This document shows, one piece after another, positions 42,939-54,337 of a stretch of DNA of 64,000 nt (position 1 is its first letter; each line of letters begins with the position of its first letter). The stretch comes from Kuschelorhynchus macadamiae (lineage: Eukaryota > Arthropoda > Insecta > Coleoptera > Curculionidae): NCBI GenBank assembly GCA_030620095.1, contig JAUTXW010004470.1:682001-746000 (forward strand), in the 5' to 3' direction. The notes beneath the pieces are model-generated. The model did no database searches and was not told the DNA's origin. It was given only the letters and a program-made list of their open reading frames with translations. The translations under genes were made by a program, and so were the position numbers.

Positions 42939-43875
42939 TGCTTCACCCCAAAATTTCTTTGATAAATCTGCATCAATTAACATACATCTAGCCATCTCGA
43001 CTAGCGACCTATTTTTTTTCTCGGCAACCCCATTTTGCTCTGGTGAGTACCTCGCTGTATACTGTATTTTTATACCCTTACTGCTTAAAAATTCCCTTAA
43101 AGTTTTATTTACGTACTCCCCACCCCTATCTGATCTTATCGCTTTTGGTACCCTGCCTTACTCATTAACTCGATAAACTCTTTAATATATTTGACAGTTT
43201 CTTTCTTATGATTTAATAGATAAATGGTTGAATATTTTGAAAAATCGTCAATTAGAGTAAGAATATAACGTTTACCCCCTGGAGTAACAGTCTTCATGGG
43301 ACCGCAAACATCAGTATGTATTAAGTCAAGTATATTAAATGTATTGCTTTGAGAAGATTTCGGAAAACTTACGAATAATTTTACCTTTTACGCGGCAGCT
43401 GCAAGTTTTCCTAGTCCTACAATCCTTAATACTAATCCCGATGACCATTCTTCTTTCCATCAAGTCTTTGACAGCAGCTTTGACATGAAGTCCCTGTGCC
43501 CGAAACGTCGATGCCATGTATGCTGACAGTCACTGGAGTGTTCAGAAAGAACGTTGGCCTGGCACTCGTGATAATATTTCCGTTCCCGATGATGTTGCAC
43601 TTATTATTGTCGAATTCCACTTTATATCCAGCACTTGTAAGCTTCTTCACAGAAATTAGATTTGTATCTAATTTTGGCACATACAACGCATCGTTAATTT
43701 TAAGCTCGCTTACTCCCGAACTATTCGCGCACTTGATAAATCCTGTTCCTATACCCTTAACCTTGGAATGCTGTCCTTTTTCCGCTAAACTTACAACGTC
43801 TTTTCTAGTACCGTCAAATTAGGTGTAAAACTTGTAGTTTACCATGTGGCTTGAAGCTCCTGAATCTACATACCA
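42939..43875 (-). pseudogene. copia protease and integrase N-terminal/core part
   Basis: Right after the gag stop the frame reads WYVDSGASSHMV, the aspartic protease active site (DSGA). LYVPKLDTNLISVKKLTSAGY and the pre-integrase region follow, then integrase sequence (IHTDVCGPMKT, FLTLIDDFS-type and RSDRGGEYVN, YTARYSPEQNGVAEKKNR, KFWGEAT). Several frameshifts are present, and a LINE is inserted right after the KFWGEAT motif at 42938. Confidence 0.85.
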
Positions 43876-44709
43876 CTAAGCAAAATTCCGTCCCACGTCA
43901 TTTGAGCTGAAGTTTACCATAAAAGAAAAGTCATCAGTATTACCCTCAGTAACCTTATTGGCCTTTTCCTTTTTGAAAGCTTTATACTTGAAGCAATCTC
44001 GTTTGAATTGGTCTTTTTTGTTGCAAAAATAACATTTCTTTCCATTGGTACGATTATTTTTGCTGTCCTTGTAAACTGACTTTAATGCTGAATCTTCTTG
44101 ACTTTTCAAGGCTCCCTGGCGTCTTCTATGCTCATTGATGAGCTTGCTTTTTACGAAGTCAAGCGTAAACTCATTGGATGGCTTACTATCCAGCGCTGTG
44201 ATTAAAAAACTGTATGAGTCTGGAAGACTTCCCAGCGAAATACCTGCTGCAAACCTATCCTTAATTTCTTCCCCCAAAGCGGCCAATTTATTCAATGATT
44301 CCAAGAATAAACTTATATGTGGGTTCATATCACCATTCTCCTCTAGCGACAGCCTGCATATCTACTTTAACAAAAACATGCTAGATAAACTTGACTTTAG
44401 TGCTTCCCACGCATCATGTGCATATTCTTTATTCCTGATATGCACTAACTGACTAACGTCGACAAGTAGGGCTATGGTCGAGAAGACCTTGTCATTTTTC
44501 TTTTTCCATTCTGCTTTCTCTCGTTCTGCCTGTACCGGTAATTCGGTCGAAACTATGTCCCATAAATCCGCGTTTATTAACAACATTTTAACTAAATAGT
44601 TCCATGACTCATAGTTTTGCCTGGTTAACTTTTCGATATTATATTTAGCACTCTCCGCCATTTTTTCGGTTGCCCACGGAAACAGCGAAACACTATAATA
44701 CAAATACAA
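43876..44709 (-). pseudogene. copia gag (UBN2-type) with altered zinc knuckle
   Basis: Gag starts near 44661 (MAESAKYNIEKLTRQNYESWNYLVK), with the LxxxNYxxW signature of copia-type gag. An in-frame TAG (44362-44364) interrupts it; the same frame continues to 43878 with LNKLAALGEEIKD, LPDSYSFLITAL and INEHRRRQ. The knuckle reads CYFCNKKDQFKRDC, in which glutamine replaces the histidine of CX2CX4HX4C. The frame ends with a TAG immediately before the protease. Confidence 0.88.
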
Positions 44710-44940
44710 ATACGTTTATTTCTACAAGGATCATATTACATGACAGCAGTCAAGTATAAAACATTAAATATAAATTAAAATTAACAGCATAGCATTAAGT
44801 AGATTAAAAATAGAATAAAATAAAAAATAAAATAAAATAAAACATGCAACATATAGATAAATAAATGCATAAATAACAAAACCATGGATATACATATAGA
44901 TGTGTTAACACAAACAAAACATTTTAGAACATTTTGCATT

Positions 44941-47440
44941 TTATTTCCTGAGGTATTCATTTAAATTATAAGGAGCGTTGTTACATAAAAATGTCTTCAG
45001 GCTATTCCGAAATGAAGTCACGCTTTTCATTGTCTTCATAGTGTCCGGTAGACCATTGTAAATTTGTATGCAAGCATAGTGAGGAGATTTCTCGTAGTGG
45101 GTAGTCTTGTGCTTTGGGATCAATAGAGCAGTGGCATTTCTTGTGGCATAATTGTGAGCATTCAGATTTCTTTGTTTTTGAATATATATAATGCACATTT
45201 TAGTATGTATATTGCAGTGACGGTGGGTATTTTAAAGCCTTTAAAGGTTTCTTTACATGTCTCCAGAGGCCCAAGCCCAAACATCAAACGAATGATCCTC
45301 TTCTGGCATATGAACACTCTGTTGATTTGAGTGCTCTGTCCCCACAGCAGCATATTGTAGGATAAGTAGTGATAAGCCATTGCATAATAGATGGTGAGTA
45401 ATGTGTCTGCTGGGATGGTGTGCTTCATTTTAAGTAGAGCATAGTAGGCCTTGCTGAGCCCCGAGCACACATGATTTATTTGTCGGTCCCAGTTTGTTCT
45501 GTCGTCTACATAAATACCCAGAAACTTTGTACATTCAGCAGCATCCACAATGTTGGCTCTTGGATGATTATTGTAAAAATGGACGTTCACTGTTTTGTCA
45601 GAATTTAGTATGAGATGGTTTTTTGTACACCATTCACTCATGCTCTTGTGTACTATAGCGATCTCGTTGATGAGTGACTCTTCATCATTTGGCGATACTG
45701 CTACCGATGTATCGTCAGCAAATTTAATCGTTTTCCCTGGGAGTACTAGGTCATTAATAAACATGATAAATATCAGTGGTGCTAGTATTGAACCCTGTGC
45801 TGCTCCTATATTGATATTATATTGTTCAGACGCTGATCCATTTACACTCACCATAAGCTTCCTATTCCCTAAGAATGCTATTACAATCGACAATGCTCTT
45901 CCCCTTATTCCCAAGCTGTACAGTTTTTGTCAAGCAAAATCCAGATTAAGAGTGTCGAATGCTCTCGACAGATCAAAGAAGACTGCTGCAACGACTTTGC
46001 CCAAATATGATGAAATCTATCAACTCCACAGCCGCTGTTTCAGTTGACCTCTCCATTCTAAATCCATGTTGATTGTTGCTGATAAGTTTGTATTTGTTGA
46101 GGAATTGTAGTAGTCGGTTGTAGATAACCTTTTCAAATACTTTTGAGAAGACGCTAAGAATGGACACGGGTCTATAATTTTCAAAGCTGTGTGGGTCTCC
46201 TTTTTTAAATATTGGAATGACTTTTGCTATTTTCAAGGCCGATGGAAAGGTTCCCGTCATCATTGCAGCATTTATTATTGTTTTAATTGGTTCAGCTATT
46301 TCCTCCGCCACACCACTCTCACAGGAATTTCATCAACGCCAACCGATTTTTTATGTTTTAGGCCTCTGATAATCTCCATAACTTCCTCTTCTGTTGTAGC
46401 TTCAAGGAAGATAGAGTTTAGTTGAGGTTTGCTAGTCGTGGGTGGTGTGGTAGAATTGTGACCAAAATGGTCTTTGATTTTTGTTTCCGCCACTCTGGAA
46501 AAGAAATCTCCAAACTTATCAGCCACTTTTTGTTGGTCAGTTATTAGTAGATCTTCGACTTGCAGTTCTATAGGCTTAGGCTGTTTTTTCCTTCCCATTT
46601 CTTCATTGATGATGAACCATATTTCCTTTGGGCGATTGACTGCATTTTCGATTTTGTTCTTGTTAGATCTTATTTTCGCATCTTTGATGTTTTTCCTGTA
46701 TTGCTTTTTTCTCACTTTATAGTGTTCTAAAGTTTGTATATCCTTTGTTCGCATTGCAAGTAAGTAAAGATCGTGTAGATTGTCCTTTTCGCGTTTTGGT
46801 TCGTCATTGTACCAGTTTTGTTTTTTTTTTGCTCTTTTATTTGTCTCATTGGACACTCATGTTCGTAGTGCCACTTGAATTTGTGCAGGAAAACATTAAA
46901 AGCCGAGTCTATATCGACAGCATCGTCGCTGTTCCATGTCTCATGCCGTAGTTTGTATTTGAGATTTCCAAGGCTGTTTTCTGTTATTGCGCTTTGCCGT
47001 CTTTTACCCGGGGCTTTATTTTCGGTCAGTACATGATTCAAATTTATGTTTAGTTCCTGTAAGAGATGGTCAGACAAATGAGGTTGTTTAATGGTGCATT
47101 TAACGGAACTTTCACTCATATTCGTTACCATATAGTCTATCGCCGATTTCGATGTTCAAATCGTTGTGGTATATATCCTGGTTGGGCCGTCGCAGAAGTT
47201 TTTGAGATTGAATGAGTCGAAGATATCTTTGAGTCGATTATATTTACTGGTGTTTTTCATGCTATCGATATTCAGATCGCCAGACAAGATTATGTTTGGG
47301 CACATACCCACACAGAATAGAAGCATATCAGAAATTTGATCGAATACATCAATGTCGCCTGATGGTGGTCTGTAGATTACCGTTATTATCATTTTCGTAG
47401 GGTTTGTCTTTACTTCAATGCCACAGCACTCAATATGCAT
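44941..47440 (-). pseudogene. LINE ORF2: endonuclease end, linker, RT, tail
   Basis: Pieces in order: IECCGIEVK, VIYRPPSGDI and NIILSGDLNIDSM (47440-47156); SDHLLQELNINLNH (47131-46727); the linker KRAKKKQNWYNDEPKREKD and SVGVDEIPV (46856-46296); RT IAKVIPIFKKGDP, NYRPVSILSVFSKVFEK, GFRMERSTETAAVEL (46311-45973); GAAQGSILAPLIFIMFINDL, IKFADDTSVAV and KFLGIYVDDRTNWDRQ (45914-45162); tail NYATRNATALLIPK and YEKSPHYACIQIYNGLP (to 44941). The catalytic FADD is intact but frame changes separate each piece. Confidence 0.88.
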
Positions 47441-47489
47441 TTCCCTTGCAAAGTTTGATATTTGCTCGATTGCCTTGGTTACTATATTT

Positions 47490-48429
47490 TTATTTGTGTA
47501 TATGGCACATCCTCCATGAATGGCTGCGACAGAATGATGCTTGGTGGTTGTAGTGCTCGAAGGTCATGCTGGAGGTTGCTGCATTGACGATACAGGTTTT
47601 TGTTATGCAGAGAGCATGAGGTTGTGTTTTCTGGCATAATATTTCCAGTTCATTTATTTTGTTTGCTAAATTTTGTATGTTTATATGACTGATTCGGAGA
47701 ACGTTAGGTTGTGATTCTACATATCCAATCTGAGCTGGGAAAGACGAGGGTATAAAAAATTGTATGGCTGTGGGCTTTTTTTTGGATTGTGTGGATCGAT
47801 CGCCGTTGGTGGCGGGTGTGTTATTTGCGTCAGATGGGGTACTAGTATTTGTTTGTTGTTTTTCGTGATGTTGTATCGGAATATGAATTGATGTTACAAC
47901 ATTTTCGCCGTTTCCAATTGGGTCTGTTGAGGATCCTTGGAAGTCTTCTGTTGATGTTGAGACTGTTTTTGTTTTAACTAGATGCGGATAAATATAGTTT
48001 AGTATGCTATACCTTCCTCTGTTCGATATTTCGCCATTTTCCATTACTTCGTGTCGAGGTATTAACTTGTTGCAGTCTATGAAATGCACTTGGGGTTTTT
48101 GCGACTCATTTACACTATTCTGCACTAGTTTGTTCTGCTGCTCAATTAATATGTTAAGTGCTGGTTTATTTTGTATAAGCGGTGCTCCTACAATAGCTAG
48201 GTTTGTGTTGTCGCCTTTTGTTATAAGTTTTTTAATGTCATTTTCCTTTATTGGATTTCCCAGTCTTACGTTTTCTGGTGTGATGAATATCACTGCAAGA
48301 TCGTTGCTGGTAAGGTTTTGGATAGTTTTATCGCCAGTTGCTATTATATCTTAATAAAGATTACTATTACTGTATTGGCAGTTGGTGTCAAAGGCACTGC
48401 CTGTAATTTGTTTAAATATTTTCCCATTA
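47490..48429 (-). pseudogene. LINE ORF1 SGNH-like domain running in frame into endonuclease
   Basis: After a frameshift near 48.3-48.4 kb the minus strand reads SNDLAVIFITPENV, DNTNLAIVGAPLIQNKPALNILI, VHFIDCNKLIPRHEVMENGEIS and RYSILNYIYPHLV, the conserved second half of SGNH-hydrolase-like ORF1 domains. A Ser/Thr/Asn-rich spacer follows. Without any stop the frame enters the endonuclease (ISHINIQNLANKINELEILC, ALCITKTCI) and runs to 47490. ORF1 and ORF2 therefore share one frame here. Confidence 0.82.
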
Positions 48430-49581
48430 TTATATCCAGTACTCCCCCCAAGGTGCTTGTGGTTTTGTTATTTTTACTACTATCTGTTTTATAATGTTGG
48501 ATGACGACTCCTTGTTTAAGAGTTTCTTTGTTTCCTCAGGTTTTTCCTTATTTGCTCTAAGAAGTTTGAGATCACTCTGTAGTACTTCTTTGTCGTCTTC
48601 AAGGCATTGAATAGTTTGTTTTAAACTTTCATTTTCTACTCTTATTCTTCCGATTTTTGCTTCTAATTCGAGTATATTTTTTTTGAATTCGCCCTCAGAC
48701 AATGTGTATTGACCCCTTTCCTGCTTTAGTTCTTCCATAATCTTGAGTATGGTCTCCTGGTATTCTTCAATAATATTTTTTCCTTTTTGTTCAGAATGGA
48801 CCTTTTTTTGTTTTTCGTTTTTTTCTTGTTCCTTGTTCATATGTTTATCCTCATGATTGTCAGTATTCTGCATATTCGTATTATCTAGCTCAGTTAATCT
48901 CTTTTCAAGTACTCTTGTTCTCTTCCGGTATTCTTCCATTCTGTTTTTCAGCTCTGTTATGCATTGTTTGGATTCCGCTGCTTGTTTATTAATTTGCTTT
49001 TCTTCATACAGTTCCCTTTCTAGAGTTTTTATGTTTTTCTCATGCTCCTTTGCTGTTTTCTCCCATTGGGCCCTTTCTTCTTGTAAGTGATCAATCTGTG
49101 TCTCCATAGCCTTTTCTTTGGTTTCAGTATCTTTATTTTTGTCGCTAAATTTTATTTTCAGTTGTTCAATCTGTTCTTGTTAAGTTTCAATATCTTTTCT
49201 ATATCGTTCTTCAGCTTCTTCAACTTCAGTCTCAAAGGCACTGGAATTTCTTCTTATTCTTTGTAACGCTAGATTGGTGTCCTTCAATTCGTCATTTAGT
49301 CCAATTATTGTTTCTTTTAGTTCCTGCACAAGTTCGTCATTTTCATCAGATGTTGTCCCCATTGCCTTCTCTTCACATATCTTGCTGCAGTAGATTCGAT
49401 GGCCCTGTATGTATGTTACACTTTTTTTCCGTTCAATGCAACTTTTATGTTGGATTGTTTTGCAAGTTATGCAGTAGTAGCATGTTAGGACTTTGCCATC
49501 ACTACAGCATTTAAAGGTTCCAATTTTATCTCTCTTTGTCATTATTCCCCTATCCCTCACTGCAACATAATATGCATTCAT
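48430..49581 (-). pseudogene. LINE ORF1: Cys-rich finger and coiled coil
   Basis: Starts at the ATG 49581 (MNAYYVAVRDRG). A Cys/His cluster (FKCCSDGKVLTCYYCITCK, QHKSCIE, IYCSKICEE) suggests a PHD-like finger. A coiled coil of more than 250 residues follows, rich in E/K/L heptads. An in-frame TAA at 49180-49182 interrupts it; the frame then continues (MEEYRKRTRVLEKRLTEL, KIMEELKQERGQY) to 48432. The domain resembles ORF1 of CR1-group LINEs. Confidence 0.82.
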
Positions 49582-50067
49582 ATGTATTACTTTATTTTCT
49601 TAAAGGTTGCGCTCTCCTACTCAGTTGAGAGAGTGGTCGACCCCCTTTCAAGGATGTATTGCTCAGTTTGGCAACTATGTAATAGATCTCACGGTGTCGG
49701 GAAGCGACGTATCACAACTCGTCGTTTAATAGCACTTGTCTCGAAAGGACGTCATAGTCGATTATTTGTACTACTTTTGTACAATTTTGGACATGACAAT
49801 AACCCCCAAATATTCGATGTATTTTCGGTTCGTATTTTGCTCATTTAGTGCCCTGTCTTCATTTACACAGGTACCTTAGGTCCTAACAACTAATTTGCTC
49901 TCGCACAACACACTTAAACATATAAAAACACTCAAACTAACAAACTTTTTAGGACTGACCGAACTGGCGTGTTTTGTAGGTTAAATTCTTTTACCCACCA
50001 CTGTACTCGCGATTGTATCCTTTTTATTTGCGAATTATCTCCTACAGGTGAGTTAACGCGATGTACC

Positions 50068-50334
50068 TGTTGGAGTTAGGAGGTAATAAAAGATACAATT
50101 TAACTAAATATGATTATATTTGGAACACTTATTTAACAAGTTTTAGAAAAGAAATTAATATTGTGTCTTTTCTCAACATTATCAAATTCTAGACTAAATA
50201 ACAATATCCTTAAGTAAGAACGAAAACGGCATCCCAACTGCTACGTGCTAGGCACTTATTTTATTCCACCGCATAAAGACTGTTACTTTTATGTGTAAAT
50301 AATTATGATTGAATATAAGATTAAGATTCCAACA
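50068..50334 (-). repeat. copia LTR shared by two element copies
   Basis: 267 bases. Its left side is joined to copia leader sequence of the 38.5-50.1 kb element and its right side to the 3' internal end of another copy. It therefore serves as 5' LTR of one and 3' LTR of the other. Confidence 0.9.
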
Positions 50335-50550
50335 CCCTCCCGCAACTATAATTATTTCTCCCTCAGTTAAACAGACCACCCTTAGTGCTTAAATATTCTA
50401 ACTTAATTTTACCTAGTGGCTTGGTCAACATGTCAGCTATCATGTTTTCCGTCGGACAATACTCAAAGTCACTAGTTTTATTTTGATACAATTTCTTATC
50501 AAATTGGTACTTTGTATCAACATGCTTCGTCCGATTGCTGAATTTAGGAT
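50335..50550 (-). pseudogene. copia second copy: RNase H end only
   Basis: Encodes NRTKHVDTKYQFDK, FEYCPTENMIADMLTKPL, the C-terminal end of copia RNase H, followed by the purine tract and the shared LTR. It matches 38820-39033 closely. It is joined at 50551 to a piece of LTR, so nearly all of this copy is gone. Confidence 0.88.
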
Positions 50551-50585
50551 AACATTCCAGACTAAATAACAATATGCTTAAGTAA
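50551..50585 (-). repeat. copia LTR fragment
   Basis: 35 bases (attccagactaaataacaat and on to gcttaagtaa) match the middle of both LTRs in the same orientation. It marks the remnant of the second copy's 5' LTR. Confidence 0.85.
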
Positions 50586-50650
50586 TAATGTTTCAGATAG
50601 GGTAGTTACATGTGTTGCTTTATCAATAAATTACATCATTCCATAATTAT
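50586..50650 (+). mobile_element. short continuation of the plus-strand LINE RT (tentative)
   Basis: Plus strand NNVSDRVVTCVALS can be read as the RT segment before motif B, which would be the continuation of the LINE interrupted at 38526. It is short and decayed. Confidence 0.4.
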
Positions 50651-51060
50651 TAAGACAGTTACTTAATGGATTTTTTAGATTGAATAGGTTTATATTCAAA
50701 TAGCCTAGTAAAATAAGGTGATTCATAGTAGGCACAAATGTAGATAAAATGTCATCTAACTGCTCAATGCAACGTTCTTATCAGATTATAAATAACTCCC
50801 AAGAATCATGCCTGTCCTTGAAAAGCAAGTTCTCAAAAACAAATATTCAAAGCTATAGATTCTGTCATTCTTCATCCTCTTAACTTTTAATTTAAGGTTG
50901 TTTTTCAGAAAAATGGCAACCCCTCCACCCCTATAATTATCTCTCCTATCATCCCTGAAACATTGGTAACATATCTGTGTGATTACTTCAGAATTAATGT
51001 TGTAATTTAACCAGGTTTCATTAACTACTTTAAACTATCAAAGTCTGGTATAATAATGTT
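50650..51060 (-). mobile_element. LINE endonuclease fragment
   Basis: The minus strand reads WLNYNINSEVITQICYQ and RRDNYRGGGVAIFLKNNL, the ETWL...RGGGVAIF region of LINE endonucleases. Downstream sequence (50.87-50.65 kb) is decayed endonuclease. It lies in opposite orientation between parts of the plus-strand LINE. Confidence 0.7.
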
Positions 51061-51069
51061 ATTGACTGT

Positions 51070-52010
51070 AATAATTTTAATATACATATTAATAATATAC
51101 GTTTACCAATAGTCAAGGATGCAAGCAATTTAGGCAATTATTTTAATGTTTAACCTTTCAAACCCATATAAAAAATGAGCACAAAATAGCATATATGCGC
51201 TTAAAAAAACTTTATAATTTAAAAAATTGTTTACCCTCAGCGACTAAATACTATTTATGCAGTATCCTCGTTTTATCTTTATTTGACTATGGAGATGTTG
51301 TTTACAGTGACTTGTTGACCGAAAGTTTGTCTCATAGAATATAAAATATTCAGAATTCTTGTATGTGCTTTTCATTTAATGTACCAATTAGGAATCACAT
51401 AACTCCCTAATTAAATAATAATGGCATTTTGAAAATGAAAAGTTGTAGAAAATATCATATGTATTCATTTGTATATAAAATTTTAAAAAGTAGGGAACCT
51501 CCGTATCTTAGAAAATATTTTAGTTCTTAGGATCATAATCATCTAACTAGATATATAAATAATTTCAGAATACCTCAACATAGAACTGAATGTTCAAAAA
51601 TCATTTGCGTTTGTCTCAGTTCAAATGTGGAATATATTACCTAATATTGTTAAAGAATTTTCACCATTTATGTGTAATAAATTTATAAAAAATCGTCTTT
51701 TGGAAATACAAATATCTGAAAATTAATTCTTTATACTTTTTGGTCCTTTGCCTAGACAAATTATGTTATGCTGACCTACTTGCATTTATTCTATCATTTG
51801 TCATTCTGGTATTTGTTTTTTAAGTATTGTAATTCCACTTAGCCCCTTCTCTCTTTGTCCCTTGCGCCTCTGCTTCATTGCGTTGTTTTTTGAGTCTTTT
51901 GTCTACTTGCTACGTGACTTATATCATGTATTAATACCTATTTATTGTGATTTTATTGTTAAATTATAATTTAGGTATTTTTATTTGAGAATATTTTCTA
52001 TGGGTGGTGC
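51070..52010 (+). mobile_element. LINE ORF2 tail and 3'UTR
   Basis: Plus strand: KKLYNLKNCLPSATKYYLC, LFDYGDVVYSDLL, NNFRIPQHRTECSKS and VQMWNILPNIVKEF up to 51725, the C-terminal tail of a LINE ORF2, followed by an A+T-rich 3'UTR. It fits in orientation with the LINE split by the copia cluster, and may be its 3' end. Confidence 0.7.
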
Positions 52011-52019
52011 CACACATGC

Positions 52020-52858
52020 ACAAAACCTATTGTGTTATCAGTTCTGTGATCGCAGCATGGTCCAATTTATCAAATATTTAATCAGAAGAAAACATTTTTT
52101 GATGATAAACTGTTTTTTAGTTTGAATTTGGATGAAAAGATTGTAAGCAATGAAGATGAATTTCTAGAAAAAAATATTTTACAAAATAGTATTACTACAG
52201 AAGAAGCAAAAAAGAATTACAATAATTAAGTGGTTTAAAAGCAAACAAGGAAAAGAGAATATAATAATAGAAGTAGATATACAGCTTGATCAATAAAAAA
52301 GAATGTTCAAAGTGTGCTGCCAATCCCAAAGCTGATGAATGTCAATCTAACTTATAAGTGTGTGAACTGTAGACAAGCATCAGAGGTTCTTAAAGTGCCA
52401 CATGTTGAATCTAGACATGTAGTATATGACAAGAAACCTGTACAGCTTATAGATAAATATACAGAGAATTGGAGCAAAAAAATCAGTTATCCAACTACCT
52501 AAATATACAAAGCTTACCTGCTCATGTTACAGAACTGAGTTGTATAATTGATAATTGTTTCCAATTATCATATATACATTGCTATTGTTTGTCTGTCGTT
52601 AATGATTCCGAAATTAATTTAGATGGTTGCCATTTAATTAATACAGCATCACATAGTAGGTACACTGGCGGGACAGTAATAAATGAAAAGGAAGAATTAA
52701 AATCGAAAATACTTTTTACAAAATCAATATTAAAAAACTTATAAATAACAGTAGTCGAAATCACAATCCAAAGTAAACATTTTTTAATATTCAGCATATA
52801 CTATTCACCTGCTGCGAGTTATGCTCAATTTATTACTTCTATTGAAAGCATATTTTAA
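52020..52858 (+). mobile_element. LINE fragment: ORF1 end and endonuclease start
   Basis: ORF1 knuckle remnant at about 52.3-52.4 kb (KECSKCAANPKADECQ, YKCVNCRQASEV), then ORF2 endonuclease (NIQSLPAHVTELSCI, INLDGCHLINTASHSRYTGGTVI) and IYYSPAASYAQFITSIESIF, corresponding to the YxPP strand. The copy is cut at 52858 by the minus-strand LINE with the (agaa)n end. Confidence 0.75.
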
Positions 52859-53129
52859 AGAAAGAAAGAAAGAAATCCTTTTATTTCTACAGACATAACA
52901 AATACAAAGAGAGAAAAAAAAATACATCTGAGAAATACGTCATTAAAAATGGTAGTCTGTTGTATAAAATTGTCAAGCTATGGTATCAACAAATATATAA
53001 ACAAAGACATACATAAAAAAAGAAAACAGACAATATTTAGCTTAAACAAAACATTAAAACACTTAATGAATATGAATATGCAGTTGCTACAATGATATCA
53101 AGTCTACAATATAGTAACAACTCAACACA

Positions 53130-54337
53130 TTAATTTCCAAAGTTCAAGAACTCTGGGATAGAATAAGGTTCTACCAAACACAGATGCTCTTTTAAGTTAT
53201 AGAGAAATTTTCTTTTATCATCAACGATAGATTTAATGTTGCATGGTAGACTATTAAATAGTTTAATACTACTATACAATGTACCCTTTTCATACAAAGT
53301 TGTTTGATGTTTAGGGTAGTTATAATTTAGAGATCTAGTGCTGTAGCTGTGGTTCTTAACCAGCTCATTGAGAGTACCAGGATTGCTAGAGAGAAATTTC
53401 ATACACTCATATATATATACGCCACATATAGTCAAAATTTTGTTTTCTCGGAATACACCACGGCATGAGTCTTTAAAGCCCATCTTAAACCAAATTCTCA
53501 CTATTCTCTTTTGACATCTAAATATTATATCCATATCTGACGTTCCTCTTCATATCACAATGCCAAACTTAGCCAAAGAGTGGAAATTAGCAAAGTAAAC
53601 CGTCCTAAGGACATCTGAGTTAACACTTTTTGATAGAATTCTAAAAGCATATGTAACAGAAGAAAGTCTCCCTGAAAGGTATACGACATGGTGACTCCAG
53701 CTCAGTTTATGATTTATGACAACTCCCAGAAATTTAGTAGAAAATCCCAATTGAACTATCTCATTCTCCAGCATCATCTGGTTGGGAAGCTCCCTAACAC
53801 CGCCACTAAAAACCATATATTCTGTCTTATTATTGTTAAGAATCAACTTATTTTCATTAAAGTAGCTTTTGGCGCGATTTACTATATTTTTACTTTTTTC
53901 TTGAACTGCTTCAAAAGATTTGCCTGTAACCAGAATATTTGTGTCATCAGCAAAGCACAAAATTGTTTCAGTGTTTTCATTGAGAGCAATATGGTTAAGA
54001 TCATTAACAAATATTATGAATAATAGCGGTCCGAGGACACTACCCTGTGGCACACCAACAGTCAAGCTCATTGGCTCTGATCTACTGATCCAGGAGAACC
54101 GCTTAGCTCCACGGATTGCTGCCTATTTGACAGATACGTAGCAAAACATTCCAGTGATTCCCCCCATATCCCATATCTGTACAGCTTGTCTAACAGTATG
54201 CTGTGATCAATGCAATCAAAAGCACGAGAGAGGTCCAAAAAAATTCCACAAGTCAGGTCACCAGTCTCCACTCTGTTGAGAACAAAATCTGTAAACTGAA
54301 AGAGAGCAGTTTCTATTGAGTGATTTGCTGGTGACAT
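53130..54337 (-). pseudogene. LINE ORF2 3' part: RT catalytic domain and tail
   Basis: 54337-54068 gives HSIETALFQFTDFVL, GIFLDLSRAFDCIDHS (motif A) and LSNRQQSVEL. After a frameshift near 54.08-54.12 kb, 54071-53550 gives VGVPQGSVLGPLLFIIFVNDL (motif B), CFADDTNILV (motif C intact) and KFLGVVINHKLSW. The frame then meets a TGA (53550-53552) that probably replaced TGG and continues with MDIIFRCQKRIVRIWFK and YEKGTLYSSIKLFNSLPCNI to 53130. Three lesions in all. Confidence 0.9.

Larger units (their letters stand above)
44700..49620 (-). mobile_element. near full-length LINE inserted upstream of copia gag
   Basis: Minus-strand LINE of about 4.9 kb, closely related to the plus-strand one at 31.4-34.3 kb. 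ORF1 begins at 49581 with a zinc finger, has a long coiled coil and an SGNH-like domain. ORF2 has an endonuclease, linker, RT and tail ending at 44941. The 3'UTR ends with (caaata)n at 44702 next to copia sequence. There are at least four frame breaks in ORF2. The junction of the LINE 5' end and copia leader lies somewhere in 49.6-50.05 kb and could not be pinned. Confidence 0.9.
38527..50585 (-). mobile_element. Ty1/copia cluster: one element with nested LINEs plus a partial second copy
   Basis: Minus-strand copia-type retrotransposon. From right to left: a shared LTR (50068-50334), leader, then gag from 44709, protease near 43.86 kb, integrase 43.7-40.4 kb, RT/RNase H to 38.87 kb, a purine tract (gttgcgggagga) and the 3' LTR (38527-38819). 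The gene order PR-IN-RT-RH identifies Ty1/copia. Two LINEs interrupt it (40546-42938 and about 44700-49620). To the right of the shared LTR, 50335-50550 repeats the RNase H end of another copy and 50551-50585 is a piece of LTR. The whole cluster sits inside the RT of a plus-strand LINE. Confidence 0.88.

Noticed and set aside
47967..48354. Plus-strand ORFs opposite LINE ORF1/ORF2 (also at 45.6-46.0, 46.5-46.7 and 54.6-54.9 kb)
   Set aside because: They mirror real minus-strand coding sequence, with composition typical of antisense shadows.
38527..50334. Single 11.8-kb copia element with unusually long internal region
   Set aside because: The extra length is due to two inserted LINEs; without them the internal region is of ordinary length, minus deletions.
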